A stretch of 64,000 bases of DNA from Brasilonema angustatum HA4187-MV1 (GTDB lineage: Bacteria > Cyanobacteriota > Cyanobacteriia > Cyanobacteriales > Nostocaceae): positions 86,503 to 150,502 of the forward strand of contig JAHHGV010000019.1 in NCBI GenBank assembly GCA_019359695.1, in the 5' to 3' direction. Below are positions 19,186-29,023 of this stretch, piece by piece. The translations under genes and the position numbers were made by a program. The first letter of the stretch is position 1, and each line of letters starts with the position of its first letter. The notes beneath the pieces are model-generated. The model ran no database searches, had not been told where the DNA came from, and saw only the letters and a list, made by a program, of their open reading frames with translations.

Positions 19186-20481
19186 ATGGTCAAGAAAATC
19201 GCAATTATCGGTGCAGGACCTAGCGGACTCCTACTTGCTCACTACCTGTTGCATCGTGGCGACAAATACCAAGTTGACATTTATGAGCGGCGCAATGATC
19301 CTAGAACTGTCTCATTCTCAAATTCTAGAACCTACCCCATCTCCCTAAATGAAAGGGGAATGAGCGCTTTGAGAAAAATTGAGGGTTTGGAAGAAGCAGT
19401 TAAAGCGATTAGTGTAGAGATGACGGGAACGATGTTTCACCAAAAAAATGGCAAGACGCGGTTGACGCCAAGAAAGAAACCTCTCGTCACACTTGATCGT
19501 ACAAACTTGGCGATCGCCCTATTGGAAAATTTAACCCAAAAATACGATAACAACCGGCTCAACATTCACTTCAACTGTCAATGCACTTCCGTCGATTTTG
19601 CACCCAAAAAGGTAAAGTTGCAAAACCTGGAAACAGAAGAGGATTTCACCATTGACTATGATCTATTAGTTGGTGCAGATGGGGGACGTTCTGTGGTGAG
19701 AGAGTCTTTTGTGACTACAGAAGATTTTGAATGTGAACAGAAGTACTACCCCAATGACTACAAATCGATTTACCTAGACAGTAGCGAAAAGTTAGGAACA
19801 CACCTGAAAGCAGATAATATCCATACCTGGAGACTAGATGATGGAACACTCATGGTGGCGCTACATCAAGTAGATGGAACAATGAGTGGTGCTATCAATT
19901 TTCCGCCTGAAAAAAATCAGGTGGCTAATCTTTCCACAACCCAAGAGGTTCTCAAATTCTTTCAAAGTAATTTTCCAGAAATTGGTCGATTAATGACCCA
20001 GGAGGAAGCTGAAGCTTTCCTCAATAAACCGATATCGAGAATTTTAACAGTTCGCTGTAACCGTTACCATCAAGGTGACAGTGTGCTATTAATTGGAGAC
20101 GCCGCTCATGCAGTGTCTTCCTCTATTGGTCAAGGTTGCAATGCAGCACTTGAAGATGTGGTCGTATTTGACAATCTTTTGAACGAGTATTCTGACAATT
20201 TAGCCGATGTTCTCAAACAGTTTACTATACGCCGCAAGCCCGATGGTCTTGCTCTAGTGGAGCTTGGCGACTATGCTTTTCCCTCGTCTACTGGATTATT
20301 TATTGAATTTATACTCAGGGAAAGTATTGCTAAAATTTTACACAAAGTATCTCCCAAGAACTTCGCACCTTCACTTATTGATCTCATTTTTGAAACCACA
20401 ATTCCCTACTCAGAAATTTTGAATTCATACAAAGGCTGGATATCCAAAGTTAAAAAATCAAACGAATCTTTGATTTGGTGA
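19186..20481 (+). CDS. FAD-dependent monooxygenase, kynurenine 3-monooxygenase-like
   Basis: Encodes 431 residues from the ATG; a TTG 12 nt upstream is less likely. The N-terminal dinucleotide fold is KIAIIGAGPSGLLLAHYLL, the mid motif is DLLVGADGGRSVVRES, and the second FAD motif is VLLIGDAAHAVSSSIGQGCN. This is the class A flavoprotein hydroxylase pattern, closest in layout to kynurenine 3-monooxygenase (ISLNERGMSALR matches that subgroup). No other kynurenine-pathway gene is nearby, so the aromatic substrate is unknown. It is followed by its own terminator, then a propeller, a Rieske oxygenase and a cupin in the same direction, which may act in one tailoring pathway. Confidence 0.85.
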   Translation: MVKKIAIIGAGPSGLLLAHYLLHRGDKYQVDIYERRNDPRTVSFSNSRTYPISLNERGMSALRKIEGLEEAVKAISVEMTGTMFHQKNGKTRLTPRKKPLVTLDRTNLAIALLENLTQKYDNNRLNIHFNCQCTSVDFAPKKVKLQNLETEEDFTIDYDLLVGADGGRSVVRESFVTTEDFECEQKYYPNDYKSIYLDSSEKLGTHLKADNIHTWRLDDGTLMVALHQVDGTMSGAINFPPEKNQVANLSTTQEVLKFFQSNFPEIGRLMTQEEAEAFLNKPISRILTVRCNRYHQGDSVLLIGDAAHAVSSSIGQGCNAALEDVVVFDNLLNEYSDNLADVLKQFTIRRKPDGLALVELGDYAFPSSTGLFIEFILRESIAKILHKVSPKNFAPSLIDLIFETTIPYSEILNSYKGWISKVKKSNESLIW

Positions 20482-20495
20482 AAATTAAAAGACAC

Positions 20496-20536
20496 AGATC
20501 CCTGATTTCGTAACAGTTGTCGGGGATCTTGTTTTT
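20496..20536 (+). terminator. Rho-independent terminator after the monooxygenase
   Basis: AGATCCCTGA pairs with TCGGGGATCT (one mismatch) and is followed by TGTTTTT, 15 bp after the stop codon. Confidence 0.75.
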
Positions 20537-20732
20537 CACGTAAGCGCAAAGCGTGCCCGCAGTGGCTCAGGATTTAGGACTGCTATACTTACAAATATGC
20601 TTACAAAAGTGCATCAAGTAGCGCTATGCTAACAAGTTTCCTCTCACTGACAGGATATTCCTGACTGCACTCAAGTTGACTAGCTGATTTAAAACATCAA
20701 CTTTTGCTGTCTCGGCTATTTAGGAAAATTTT

Positions 20733-21797
20733 ATGAGCAATCAAATAACAACAGTTAATCAACCTGGTTTAATATTGACACCAGGCCCAGAGGGATGGTG
20801 GGATTCCGAACGTGTTTCCTCACCCCATGTCATGCGTTGTCTTGATGGAAGTTGGAAAATGTGGTACTACGGTCGAGATGCCAGCTTTGACCGAGAAATT
20901 AATTTGCCTACTGGTCGCTGTGGTTTGGCCATTTCCGCTAACGGTGTTGACTGGCAAAGGCTAAAAGGTCCTCTAACTATGGGTGCTGTGTTTGAGCCAA
21001 GTCCAGATCCAAGTCGATTTGACTCAGCCCATGTTGGGGTCAGTAATGTGACATACTTCGATAATCTCTATTGGATGTGGTATTTCGGTGGTGACCACAA
21101 AGTTCTAGACTTAGGAAAATCCAAACCTAAAGGCATCCAAATGCGTCCCGGTTGTGCGCTTTCTCGGGATGGTATTCATTGGGTGCGTCTTGAAGGTCCT
21201 TACCAAGGAGCATTCCTGGATGTCGGCAAGGCGGGGGAGTTTGATGAACTGTTTTGTTCGTGGCCACAGGTACTGCGCGATGATGATGGTAGTTGGAAAA
21301 TGTACTACCACACCCTCAACCGCCAGCGAGAATTTCTCGTGGGATTAGCAGTATCCACTGATGGTTTGCGTTGGGAAAAAGTTGGTCAGATATTGGCACC
21401 AGGTGAGCCGGGTAGCTTTGACGAGCGAGGCATTGGTACTCGTCAGGTGCTGAAAATCAATCGTCAGTACGTGATGTTTTACGAAGGTGTCAACAGTAGT
21501 GGATACCACTCCATTGGTATTGCTATATCTGATGACGGCATTGATTGGAAAAAAGATCAGGGTGAGCAATCCGGTGGTTCCGTCTTTTGCCATGCCCAAA
21601 AGGGTTCTGGATATTGGGATGCAAGGGCAATTGGTACCCCTTGTGTCGTGCCGATGGATGATGGAAGTTTCCGCATGTACTATATTGGTGCTAACGAAGG
21701 CGGCTACGATGAACTGTCATCACAGCACCAGATTGGGTTAGCAGTGAGTGACGGCTCTAATTTTCGCAAGTGGTATCGCTGGGGAGAGTCGCACTGA
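20733..21797 (+). CDS. Five-bladed beta-propeller protein, GH32/43/arabinanase-like
   Basis: Encodes 354 residues with repeated blade motifs of the form DGSWKMWYYG (near 30), NLYWMWYFGG, DGSWKMYYHT, RQYVMFYEG and DGSFRMYYIG. Each is followed by an Ala-Ile/Val-Ser-x-Asp-Gly-x-x-W strand (ISANGVDWQR, ISDDGIDWKK). This is the arabinanase/levansucrase/invertase fold, often annotated as glycosyl hydrolase. I cannot identify a convincing catalytic acid triad by eye, and no signal peptide is present, so it may be a cytoplasmic enzyme or binding protein. Relatives are known in cyanobacteria and plants without firm function. It sits between two oxygenase genes. Confidence 0.75.
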   Translation: MSNQITTVNQPGLILTPGPEGWWDSERVSSPHVMRCLDGSWKMWYYGRDASFDREINLPTGRCGLAISANGVDWQRLKGPLTMGAVFEPSPDPSRFDSAHVGVSNVTYFDNLYWMWYFGGDHKVLDLGKSKPKGIQMRPGCALSRDGIHWVRLEGPYQGAFLDVGKAGEFDELFCSWPQVLRDDDGSWKMYYHTLNRQREFLVGLAVSTDGLRWEKVGQILAPGEPGSFDERGIGTRQVLKINRQYVMFYEGVNSSGYHSIGIAISDDGIDWKKDQGEQSGGSVFCHAQKGSGYWDARAIGTPCVVPMDDGSFRMYYIGANEGGYDELSSQHQIGLAVSDGSNFRKWYRWGESH

Positions 21798-21996
21798 GGA
21801 ATAGTTTCAAGGGTAATCCATAATTTGGGAGCATCCCAAATGTTTAAATTTGTGGTTTCTCGTAGTGTGGGCTTCTAGCTTGCTTTGGTTAAAATTTCAC
21901 TAATCGTCTTTTTTCATGGATTGGGATGCACCCCAGAATTTTGGCTTCTGAATTTTGACAACTGAGTTGTTAATTTATTAAATCCTTAGAAGTAAC

Positions 21997-23334
21997 ATGC
22001 AATCTGAATTCAACTTTTTTCACCACTGGTATCCTCTGTTACCCGTTGAAGATCTTGATCCAAAGCGCCCAAATGCAGTCACTCTTTTGGGACTCCGCCT
22101 AGTTATCTGGAAGCCTAAGTCATCTGGAACTTACCAGGTGTTTTTAGATCAATGTCCTCATCGCCTTGCCCCCTTAAGTGAAGGGCTTATTGATGAGCAG
22201 ACTGGTGATTTAATGTGTAGTTATCACGGCTGGCAGTTTGATTCTCAAGGAATCTGCACACACATTCCCCAAGCAGAAAATCCAGAGATTCTTACTAAGA
22301 ACCAAGAAAAATTCTGTGCAGTCACATTCCCAGTTCGCCAGGAAAATGGTTTACTTTGGGTTTGGCCTGATGTGAAGTCAGCAGCACAAGCTGTTACCAC
22401 GCCGTTACCTCTGTCACCTCAAGTAGATGCTAGTAAAGGGTTTGTTTGGTCTTCTTATGTGCGCGATTTGGAATATGACTGGCAAACCCTGATTGAGAAT
22501 GTGACTGATCCGAGTCATGTTCCTTTTGCTCATCATGGGGTGCAGGGCGATCGCTCAAAAGCAGTACCCATCCCCATGAAAATTGAGCAATCAACACCAA
22601 ATGTGATTGAAGCAACTTATAAAACAAGTTTCACAAAATCAACAATCACTTTTGAGCCACCTTGTCGCTTGGAGTATGCAATTAATTTCGGTGACTCCGG
22701 AAAGCAGATAGGACTTGTTACTTATTGCATTCCAGTGTCTCCAGGTAAGTCAAGGATTGTCGCTCAATTTCCCCGTAACTTTGCTAAAACACTCCATCGT
22801 CTAAAACCTCGTTGGTGGGAACACATCACAGCTCGTAATCAGGTGCTTGATGGAGATATGATACTTCTACATCAGCAAGAGCACTTTTTTCAGCAGAAGA
22901 AAAAATCTTTTGAAACCTGGAAAACTGCTTACAAGCTACCTACAAGCGCAGATCGTTTAGTGATTGAGTTTAGGAATTGGTTTGACAAGTATTGCCACGG
23001 ACAGCTACCGTGGAACGAAACCGGAACAAGTGTTCCCGAAAACTTGGAAATTAATGATAACCGTTCTGTAATGCTAGATCGCTACAAACAGCACACTCAG
23101 CATTGCAGTAGCTGCCGAGGTGTCCTGAGGACAATACAGCGTTTGCAGGTGGTGCTCCTAGCATATTTTGCCATTACTGTTTCCGGAGTTGCTATCCTTC
23201 CTGATACACTCCGAGTTAAGGTTGGTTTACCCCTAGTTATTACCGCACTATTAAGTCTATCAGTTTATACTTGGCTCAAATTCTGGCTTAGTCCTAAATT
23301 TTACTTTGTGGACTATGTCCATGCCCAAAGATAA
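21997..23334 (+). CDS. PaO/Tic55-like Rieske non-heme iron oxygenase
   Basis: Encodes 445 residues. The Rieske 2Fe-2S motif is CPHRLAPLSEG (C-x-H) with CSYHGWQF (C-x2-H), near residues 48-80. The mononuclear iron site lies in NVTDPSHVPFAHHG. Near the C-terminus a CSSCRG motif (CxxC) precedes two transmembrane helices. This order is that of the pheophorbide a oxygenase/Tic55/ACD1 family, in which the CxxC may respond to thioredoxin. The substrate is probably a cyclic or chlorophyll-type molecule in known members; here it is unknown. The neighbours (FAD hydroxylase, propeller, cupin) hint at a pathway. Confidence 0.88.
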   Translation: MQSEFNFFHHWYPLLPVEDLDPKRPNAVTLLGLRLVIWKPKSSGTYQVFLDQCPHRLAPLSEGLIDEQTGDLMCSYHGWQFDSQGICTHIPQAENPEILTKNQEKFCAVTFPVRQENGLLWVWPDVKSAAQAVTTPLPLSPQVDASKGFVWSSYVRDLEYDWQTLIENVTDPSHVPFAHHGVQGDRSKAVPIPMKIEQSTPNVIEATYKTSFTKSTITFEPPCRLEYAINFGDSGKQIGLVTYCIPVSPGKSRIVAQFPRNFAKTLHRLKPRWWEHITARNQVLDGDMILLHQQEHFFQQKKKSFETWKTAYKLPTSADRLVIEFRNWFDKYCHGQLPWNETGTSVPENLEINDNRSVMLDRYKQHTQHCSSCRGVLRTIQRLQVVLLAYFAITVSGVAILPDTLRVKVGLPLVITALLSLSVYTWLKFWLSPKFYFVDYVHAQR

Positions 23335-23431
23335 AACCTCAAATTTACGAGCCTGTTAATTCTGGTATTTTTTCTTACATAATTTTTCGGATATACTATC
23401 AATGTAATGGCATCTTTATTGCTTGATAGAT

Positions 23432-23896
23432 ATGTTTCAAAAATGGTTCAAAAAGTATCTAGAGTCTCGACCTGTCCTAACTGCCTACAACAATCTAGCA
23501 AAGACACAAGCTCGACAGCATACCCACTTTATCTTGTTCTCAGCAAATAAGTGGTTTAATATCACACTTAACCATATTTTAGACCGACCAGAGTGGTATA
23601 AAGGAGTACTTCACAATCATCCTTGGCCTAACGTCAGTCTGATTTTGAAGGGTGGCTATTGGGAGAAAACTGAGGATGGGGTAAAGTGGTATGGACCAGG
23701 TTCAATTATTTTCCGGTCTGCATACAAACACCACAGCATCTGGATCAAAGATCATCAACAAGCGTGGACAATATTCATCCACGGGCCAATGGTGAAAAAG
23801 AGTTTTGATTTCGTGCAGGAGGGTAAACCTGTCACTCCAGAACAGCTTGGATTACCAAGAGGTGTGGTGACCCGTGGAGCCTCAATGCAAAATTAA
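23432..23896 (+). CDS. Cupin-fold protein
   Basis: Encodes 154 residues from the ATG. The core reads GVLHNHPWPNVSLILKGGYWE, then GSIIFRSAYKHHSIW and WTIFIHGP. The spaced histidines (HNH, HH, H) match a cupin metal site. Such small cupins can be dioxygenases, isomerases or binding proteins. It starts 97 bp after the Rieske gene and ends 45 bp before ccdA, so it may share a transcript with either. No family name can be given with confidence. Confidence 0.6.
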   Translation: MFQKWFKKYLESRPVLTAYNNLAKTQARQHTHFILFSANKWFNITLNHILDRPEWYKGVLHNHPWPNVSLILKGGYWEKTEDGVKWYGPGSIIFRSAYKHHSIWIKDHQQAWTIFIHGPMVKKSFDFVQEGKPVTPEQLGLPRGVVTRGASMQN

Positions 23897-23941
23897 GCTA
23901 AAATTCAAGCATACTAAGCATTTCCTGCTTTTGGATCTCCC

Positions 23942-24685
23942 ATGCTTGAAACCCTGCAAACCCGACTTTACGAACTAGAACAATTCGCTAACACCCTTGT
24001 CGCCAACCAACTCACGCACTTAAGTTTGCTGAGTGTTGGCGTCATTTTTATCGCTGGGTTGCTCACTAGCCTGACACCCTGTATGCTTTCCATGCTACCG
24101 ATTACGATTGGTTATATCGGTGGTTATGAAGCGAAAAGCCGTCTGCAAGCCGTTGCCCAATCAACGTGGTTTGCTTTGGGATTGGCTACTACACTAGCAG
24201 CACTAGGTATCATAGCAGCTTTTGTGGGAAAAGTCTATGGTCAGGTAGGAATTGGGTTACCAATTATTGTCAGTATCATAGCCATTCTCATGGGGCTGAA
24301 TTTATTAGATGCCTTACCATTGCAATTGCCCTCTTTTGGTGGAACAGAGTGGATTTCTAAAGAATTACCCCAAGGAGTGCGAGCTTATTTGATTGGTCTG
24401 AGTTTCGGTTTAGTTGCCTCTCCTTGCAGTACTCCTGTTTTAGCAAGCTTACTTGGTTGGGTTGCCAACACGCAAGACTTAATTCTAGGTGCTGTTTTGC
24501 TGATTTCCTACACAGCAGGTTATGTCGCACCGTTAATCTTAGCCGGTACGTTTACTGCTTCGATTAAGAAATTGCTAGAATTGCGGCGTTGGTCAGGTTG
24601 GATTAACCCAATCAGCGGTGCTTTGTTGGTAGGATTTGGTGTGCTTTCTTTAGTTTCTCGGATTCCAGTGGAAGTTTTCAGGTAA
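23942..24685 (+). CDS. ccdA: Cytochrome c biogenesis protein CcdA
   Basis: Encodes 247 residues with six hydrophobic segments. Two conserved cysteine sites are seen in the membrane, [11 protein letters not shown] (near 44) and [16 protein letters not shown] (near 160). CcdA moves reducing equivalents from stromal or cytoplasmic thioredoxin to the lumen, keeping the CxxCH haem sites of apocytochromes reduced. It is followed after 22 bp by ccs1, its standard partner in system II maturation, which supports the assignment. Confidence 0.93.
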   Translation: MLETLQTRLYELEQFANTLVANQLTHLSLLSVGVIFIAGLLTSLTPCMLSMLPITIGYIGGYEAKSRLQAVAQSTWFALGLATTLAALGIIAAFVGKVYGQVGIGLPIIVSIIAILMGLNLLDALPLQLPSFGGTEWISKELPQGVRAYLIGLSFGLVASPCSTPVLASLLGWVANTQDLILGAVLLISYTAGYVAPLILAGTFTASIKKLLELRRWSGWINPISGALLVGFGVLSLVSRIPVEVFR

Positions 24686-24707
24686 ATTTCAGGTAAATAT
24701 TAGAGAA

Positions 24708-26093
24708 ATGACTATAGAAGATTCAGTTGACAAAAAATCTATATGGTCAGCATTTGGGCAGTTATTGCGACAAGAGTTATTGCCCGTGCTGACAGATTTA
24801 CGCTTAGCAATTGTGATGCTGTTAGCCATTGCAATCTTCAGCGTCACTGGTACAGTTATAGAGCAAGGTCAATCGATCGCATTCTACCAAGCTAACTACC
24901 CAGAACACCCAGCTTTATTTGGTTTTCTGACCTGGAAAGTTCTTTTAACACTGGGCTTAGACCATGTTTATCGAACTTGGTGGTTTTTAGCATTACTCAT
25001 CTTTTTTGGAACAAGTTTAACTGCTTGTACCTTTACTCGTCAGCTACCAGCTTTAAAAGCTGCCCGTCGGTGGAAATTTTACGATGAACCTCGTCAATTT
25101 CAAAAGTTAGCTTTGAGTGCGGAACTAGACAATGGTTCTGTCAATCCCCTGACTCAACTTTTGCAAAATCGCCGCTACAAAGTTTTTCAAGAAAAAGATG
25201 ATACTCTCTACGCCCGCAAAGGTCTAATCGGACGAATCGGACCGATTGTGGTTCACGTAGGTATTGTGACAATTCTTCTGGGATCTATTTGGGGAGCAAT
25301 GACTGGTTTTGTTGCTCAGGAAATGGTGAGCAGTGGTAATACGTTTCAAGTGAAAAATATCATAGATGCCGGGCCTTGGGCAACAGCAGTACCCAAAGAT
25401 TGGTCTGTGCGAGTCAATCGCTTTTGGATTGACTACACCGCTTCTGGTGGAATTGACCAGTTTTACTCAGACATGTCTGTTTTGAACAATCAAGAACAGG
25501 AAGTTGACCGCAAGACGATTTTCGTTAACAGTCCTCTGCGTTATCGCGGCGTGACTTTCTACCAAACTGATTGGGGAATTTCTGCTGTTCGAGTCCGTGT
25601 GAACAAAAGCCCCATTTTTCAAATACCGATGGCGCAACTAAACACCAACGGTCAGGGACGCATCTGGGGAACTTGGATTCCGACTAAACCAGATTTGAGT
25701 GAGGGTGTCTCTCTACTCACAAAAGACTTGCAGGGAACGGTGTTGATTTATGATGCAACTGGCAAGTTGGTTGACACTGTTCGCACTGGAATGTCCACAT
25801 CTGTCAATGGTGTTACCCTTAAAATTCTGGATGTCCTTGGTAGTACTGGCTTGCAAATTAAAGCAGATCCAGGAATACCAATTGTTTATACAGGATTTGC
25901 CTTGCTGATGCTAGGTGTAGTGATGAGTTACTTTTCTCACTCCCAAATTTGGGTGTTGCAGAAAGATGGTCGCTTATATGTGGGTGGAAAAACGAATCGT
26001 GCCCAAGTTACTTTTGAGCGGGAAATGCTGGAGATTTTGGATAAGTTGAGTTTAGAGCCAAAACAGGAGGGATCTTCACCTATCGAAGTTTAA
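24708..26093 (+). CDS. ccs1: Cytochrome c biogenesis protein Ccs1/ResB
   Basis: Encodes 461 residues of the ResB family. It has three N-terminal membrane helices ([49 protein letters not shown]), a large lumenal domain and a final helix ([17 protein letters not shown]). Conserved features include GTVIEQGQ and RTWWF near the first helices and [13 protein letters not shown] in the lumenal part. With CcsA it forms the haem delivery and ligation machine for lumenal c-type cytochromes; ccsA itself is not in the window. It forms an operon with ccdA. Confidence 0.93.
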   Translation: MTIEDSVDKKSIWSAFGQLLRQELLPVLTDLRLAIVMLLAIAIFSVTGTVIEQGQSIAFYQANYPEHPALFGFLTWKVLLTLGLDHVYRTWWFLALLIFFGTSLTACTFTRQLPALKAARRWKFYDEPRQFQKLALSAELDNGSVNPLTQLLQNRRYKVFQEKDDTLYARKGLIGRIGPIVVHVGIVTILLGSIWGAMTGFVAQEMVSSGNTFQVKNIIDAGPWATAVPKDWSVRVNRFWIDYTASGGIDQFYSDMSVLNNQEQEVDRKTIFVNSPLRYRGVTFYQTDWGISAVRVRVNKSPIFQIPMAQLNTNGQGRIWGTWIPTKPDLSEGVSLLTKDLQGTVLIYDATGKLVDTVRTGMSTSVNGVTLKILDVLGSTGLQIKADPGIPIVYTGFALLMLGVVMSYFSHSQIWVLQKDGRLYVGGKTNRAQVTFEREMLEILDKLSLEPKQEGSSPIEV

Positions 26094-26726
26094 ACGCCTT
26101 AATGTCTCTGTACAATCGCAATCCTATTTGAGTTATCAGAAAACTTACTCTGGTGAAATCCTTCACGGCTCATTTAGGATGACGACATGTATAATCTTTT
26201 GAATTTTTTGATTTTGATGAAAATATTATAGGTAATTGAAAAAAAATTTTTAAATCAAATTTTAAGATGTAATATAATGATTATCTGCGTCACAATAGAG
26301 GCGCTGTAGTTAAAATGTCAATTCTCTTTGCACCTCATGATTAGAGCAGCGGAATCCAAAAACAGGCTGCAAGAGAGCCGTTATAGTTGTCGGGGAAGTA
26401 TTTATTTGTTCGCTCCGATGATCAATTTTAATGTGATGGCCGAAGTTGGAGACACTCCACCCTGACTTGATGTACTGATATTTGGTGGGAAATTTCACTC
26501 CTAAAATCAACAATGACATTTGCATGCAAGTGAAACTTTTTCACTCCTTGTTTGCGTTGCGATGAATACTTAATATTAACTTGAGGACTCTTGATTTTAA
26601 TAAGTCCTCAGGTTGGGTAAGCATTTGACAAACCTGATGTTACGCATCTGATGTTTTCTCATCAGAACACATTATTTTTTCTGGAATCTAAGCTTCAGTT
26701 TATATTCAACAGGGGAGCTAAAAAGC
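26094..26726. other. Gene-free region between ccs1 and an acyltransferase
   Basis: No convincing ORF; a minus-strand 71-codon frame (26310-26525) looks non-coding. An inverted repeat (TGAGGACT ... AGTCCTCA, 26582-26610) lies upstream of the acyltransferase. AGGGGAGC at 26711-26718 is the likely RBS of that gene. Confidence 0.5.
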
Positions 26727-27440
26727 ATGAGTGCGGAAAATTCAACTTTTCAATTATTGCAACTTTACGGGAAGGAATACATCTTAACAGGACTCCTGGG
26801 AGGAATTCCTACCCCCATCGGTAAAGTGCTACGAAACATAGTCTATCGCACTATTTTCGGTCGAGTCGGAAAATCAGTTTATATCCAACCTAATGTCCGG
26901 TTTATCGGGACGCGCACTATTGAGATTGGAGATAATGTCCGTATATATAGTGGCACTTATCTGAGCAATAAAGGTAATAAGATTTGCTTTGAGTCAAACG
27001 TGTCAATTGATCGTGGTGTCGATATTAGAGCTTACGGTGGTCACCAAGATGGTCATATTCATATTGGTGAACACACTTACATCGGTCCCTACGTTTGTAT
27101 GGCTGGCCCAGGTTTCATCAAGATTGGTAAAGATTGTATGATTGCATCGCACTCATCACTCTACGCCAATAATCACATTTTTGCAGATCCTAACCGGAGG
27201 TTCAGAGAACAGGGATTAAGTGTCAAAGGAATTGTGATTGAGGATGATTGCTGGCTGGGAAGTGGGGTGAGAGTACTAGATGGGGTTACAATTAGGCGGG
27301 GTAGTATTATTGGTGCAGGATCGGTTGTGACTAAAGATATTCCACCTTTGTCAGTTGCAGTCGGCGTGCCTGCACAAGTTATCAAAAAGCGTGATGACAA
27401 GAGAACTGTCAAATCGATCGCATCTCAAATACACATCTGA
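26727..27440 (+). CDS. Left-handed beta-helix acyltransferase (hexapeptide repeat)
   Basis: Encodes 237 residues. Hexapeptide repeats run from about 55 to 215 (IEIGDNVRIYSGTYL; IHIGEHTYIGPYVCM; IVIEDDCWLGSGVRVLDGV; IRRGSIIGAGSVVTKDIPP; SVAVGVPAQVIKKR). The His of ANNHIF is the probable catalytic base of the CatB/WbbJ-type O-acetyltransferases. It likely acetylates a sugar or glycolipid. A GGGGAG RBS lies 8 nt before the ATG. It is monocistronic and lies well outside the exopolysaccharide locus. Confidence 0.85.
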   Translation: MSAENSTFQLLQLYGKEYILTGLLGGIPTPIGKVLRNIVYRTIFGRVGKSVYIQPNVRFIGTRTIEIGDNVRIYSGTYLSNKGNKICFESNVSIDRGVDIRAYGGHQDGHIHIGEHTYIGPYVCMAGPGFIKIGKDCMIASHSSLYANNHIFADPNRRFREQGLSVKGIVIEDDCWLGSGVRVLDGVTIRRGSIIGAGSVVTKDIPPLSVAVGVPAQVIKKRDDKRTVKSIASQIHI

Positions 27441-27458
27441 CTACTACGATTTAATTTC

Positions 27459-27538
27459 TTACTTATGATGACGCACCTCAATCACGGTATGTACATTACC
27501 GCGAGGTGTGAAATCTGCCTTAACGCTGACGTTGACTT
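27459..27538 (-). pseudogene. Duplicated 3' end of queF
   Basis: The minus strand reads VNVSVKADFTPRGNVHTVIE and then VRHHK and a stop, the same as the last 25 residues of queF at 27901-28275 with a few changes. Only this tail is present. It overlaps, in another frame, the last codons of the secreted-protein gene. Confidence 0.85.
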
Positions 27539-27870
27539 GACTGTACAGATGGCTGCCTCAGTTGGTTTGCCTCATTAGTATAAGCCTTGCGAGTTTTCCG
27601 ATTGAACAGACAAAGAAATTCTCCAGCACGATTGTTCATGTGCGGTTGTGGGTAGTTTCCTCGTACAAGCAGCGCATCGTACCCAACATCATCTCCAAAA
27701 CCGACAATATTTCCAACAGCTTGAGCATTACGTAAGCCACTCACCTTAAGACAACTTGAAATAACCTCTTGTTGATGTTGTGCCCAAGCATCTGGAGAAG
27801 AAGCAACTGAAGCGGTGGCTGCAAACAGCAAACCTCCGACTGTCATAGCAAGCAGCCTTTTTGAGATCAT
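27520..27870 (-). CDS. Small secreted protein of unknown function
   Basis: Encodes 116 residues with a clear signal peptide (MISKRLLAMTVGGLLFAATASVA, cleavage near ASS or AWA at about 24-31). The mature part has two cysteines (SSCLKVSG; EFLCLFN), which could form a disulfide, and a NIVGFGDDVGYDALLVRG core. No family is recognised. Its last six codons fall within the duplicated queF tail, so the C-terminus (SSQRQR) appears to have been supplied by that duplication. Located next to queF but not obviously related to it. Confidence 0.6.
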   Translation of the reverse strand: MISKRLLAMTVGGLLFAATASVASSPDAWAQHQQEVISSCLKVSGLRNAQAVGNIVGFGDDVGYDALLVRGNYPQPHMNNRAGEFLCLFNRKTRKAYTNEANQLRQPSVQSSQRQR

Positions 27871-27900
27871 AACCGTTGTTATTAATAGACCTTTCTAGAG

Positions 27901-28275
27901 TTATGATTTTTGATGTCGCACTTCAATCACCGTATGCACATTACCGCGAGGTGTGAAATCTGCCTTAACAGTAACATCCATTGGATCACAAGCAGCAACA
28001 AAATCGTCTAGGATTTGATTGGCAGATTCTTCGTGGGAAATATAGCGATCGCGATAGCTATTAATATAAAGTTTGAGCGCCTTCAATTCCACGACTCGTT
28101 CATTAGGGATGTAGCTAATGTGAATTGTCGCAAAGTCAGGATAGCCAGAAAACGGGCATTTACACGTAAATTCTGGCAGAGTAATGTCAATATTGTATCG
28201 CCTGCCAACACGCGGATTGGGAAATGTGATCAGTTGCCCTTCCGCAATGTTGCGTTCTCCATATTTGATTTCCAT
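27901..28275 (-). CDS. queF: NADPH-dependent 7-cyano-7-deazaguanine reductase
   Basis: Encodes 124 residues of the unimodal, T-fold QueF type. The catalytic Cys lies in PEFTCKCPFSGYPDFA. The NADPH-binding QueF motif is seen as VELKALKLYINSYRDRYISHE. The C-terminus is FTPRGNVHTVIEVRH. It reduces preQ0 to preQ1 in queuosine synthesis. The ATG at 28275 is preferred over a TTG at 28281. A tandem-domain QueD at 34.4 kb acts earlier in the same pathway. A short array of TCAACAG heptamers lies in its leader. Confidence 0.93.
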   Translation of the reverse strand: MEIKYGERNIAEGQLITFPNPRVGRRYNIDITLPEFTCKCPFSGYPDFATIHISYIPNERVVELKALKLYINSYRDRYISHEESANQILDDFVAACDPMDVTVKADFTPRGNVHTVIEVRHQKS

Positions 28276-28322
28276 AGTCAACAGTCAAAAATCAACACTC
28301 AACAGTCAACAGTCAAAAATTT
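28275..28322. repeat. Heptamer array TCAACAG
   Basis: Several imperfect units of AGTCAACA/GTCAAAAA follow one another directly before the queF start codon, within its likely leader. Confidence 0.6.
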
Positions 28323-28355
28323 TTTCTTTTGGACTTTGGACTATTGACTAACTCA

Positions 28356-28760
28356 TCATAACTCTTCCTGTTCCCAGTCTGGACAATTCTCATCTTCCCA
28401 ACCGTGAGGATGCATACCGCAAACTAACAAATTTCCACCATACACTTGACCGTGGTAATGACGACAACCAATGCAAGCGGGATTTTTTTCTTGACAGGCT
28501 TCAACAGGATAAGGAAAACCCAGATCAATATCATCTGTAACAATGTCTTCCAGTTCGCTGTAAATTTCCAAAATCGGATCAGCCAGTTCTTGTAAATACT
28601 GATCTAACTCGGTGGCTATAGTATTTTGTACTTGGTCGGTAATCTCTTCTGTGAACTCAAAAAAGGTATCTACCATCTCCGTCATGCCCACGAAGAAGCG
28701 TTCTACTTCATCAGCCACTATTTCTATCATGTCCCAAAACTCTTCTTGCCACTTTTCCAT
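28356..28760 (-). CDS. Conserved hypothetical protein with C-terminal Cys/His cluster
   Basis: Encodes 134 residues, very acidic. The first 85 are helical and rich in Glu/Asp/Phe (MIEIVADEVERFFVGMTEMV). The C-terminus has CQEKNPACIGCRHYHGQVYG then VCGMHPHGWEDENCPDWE, a Cys/His array likely to bind zinc or an iron-sulfur cluster. Such proteins are found in many cyanobacteria without assigned function. It lies 80 bp upstream of queF in the same direction and may be co-transcribed with it. Confidence 0.65.
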   Translation of the reverse strand: MEKWQEEFWDMIEIVADEVERFFVGMTEMVDTFFEFTEEITDQVQNTIATELDQYLQELADPILEIYSELEDIVTDDIDLGFPYPVEACQEKNPACIGCRHYHGQVYGGNLLVCGMHPHGWEDENCPDWEQEEL

Positions 28761-29023
28761 AAACCCGACGTCCTTACAAGTTAGTTACTGGACGCTTAAT
28801 GCTACATGGCTGGGAGCACTTTTGTACATCCAAAGGACTATTTTTTAATAAAAATTTTACATTATTAAGAAATTTTTCAGCTTCATGCTGAACCACTTCT
28901 GCCAGCCTTCTACTCCTTTCGATGCCCGAAGATTACCGTTTAGGCAGCGCTTAGGTGCAGGGGAGCGCTTGAGTGCAGGGGAGAAGAAATTACATCGATA
29001 ATCTTATACCGGGAAGGGAGTAA

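Noticed and set aside
26310..26525. Minus-strand 71-codon ORF
   Set aside because: No RBS, no recognisable domain, and composition like the surrounding non-coding DNA.
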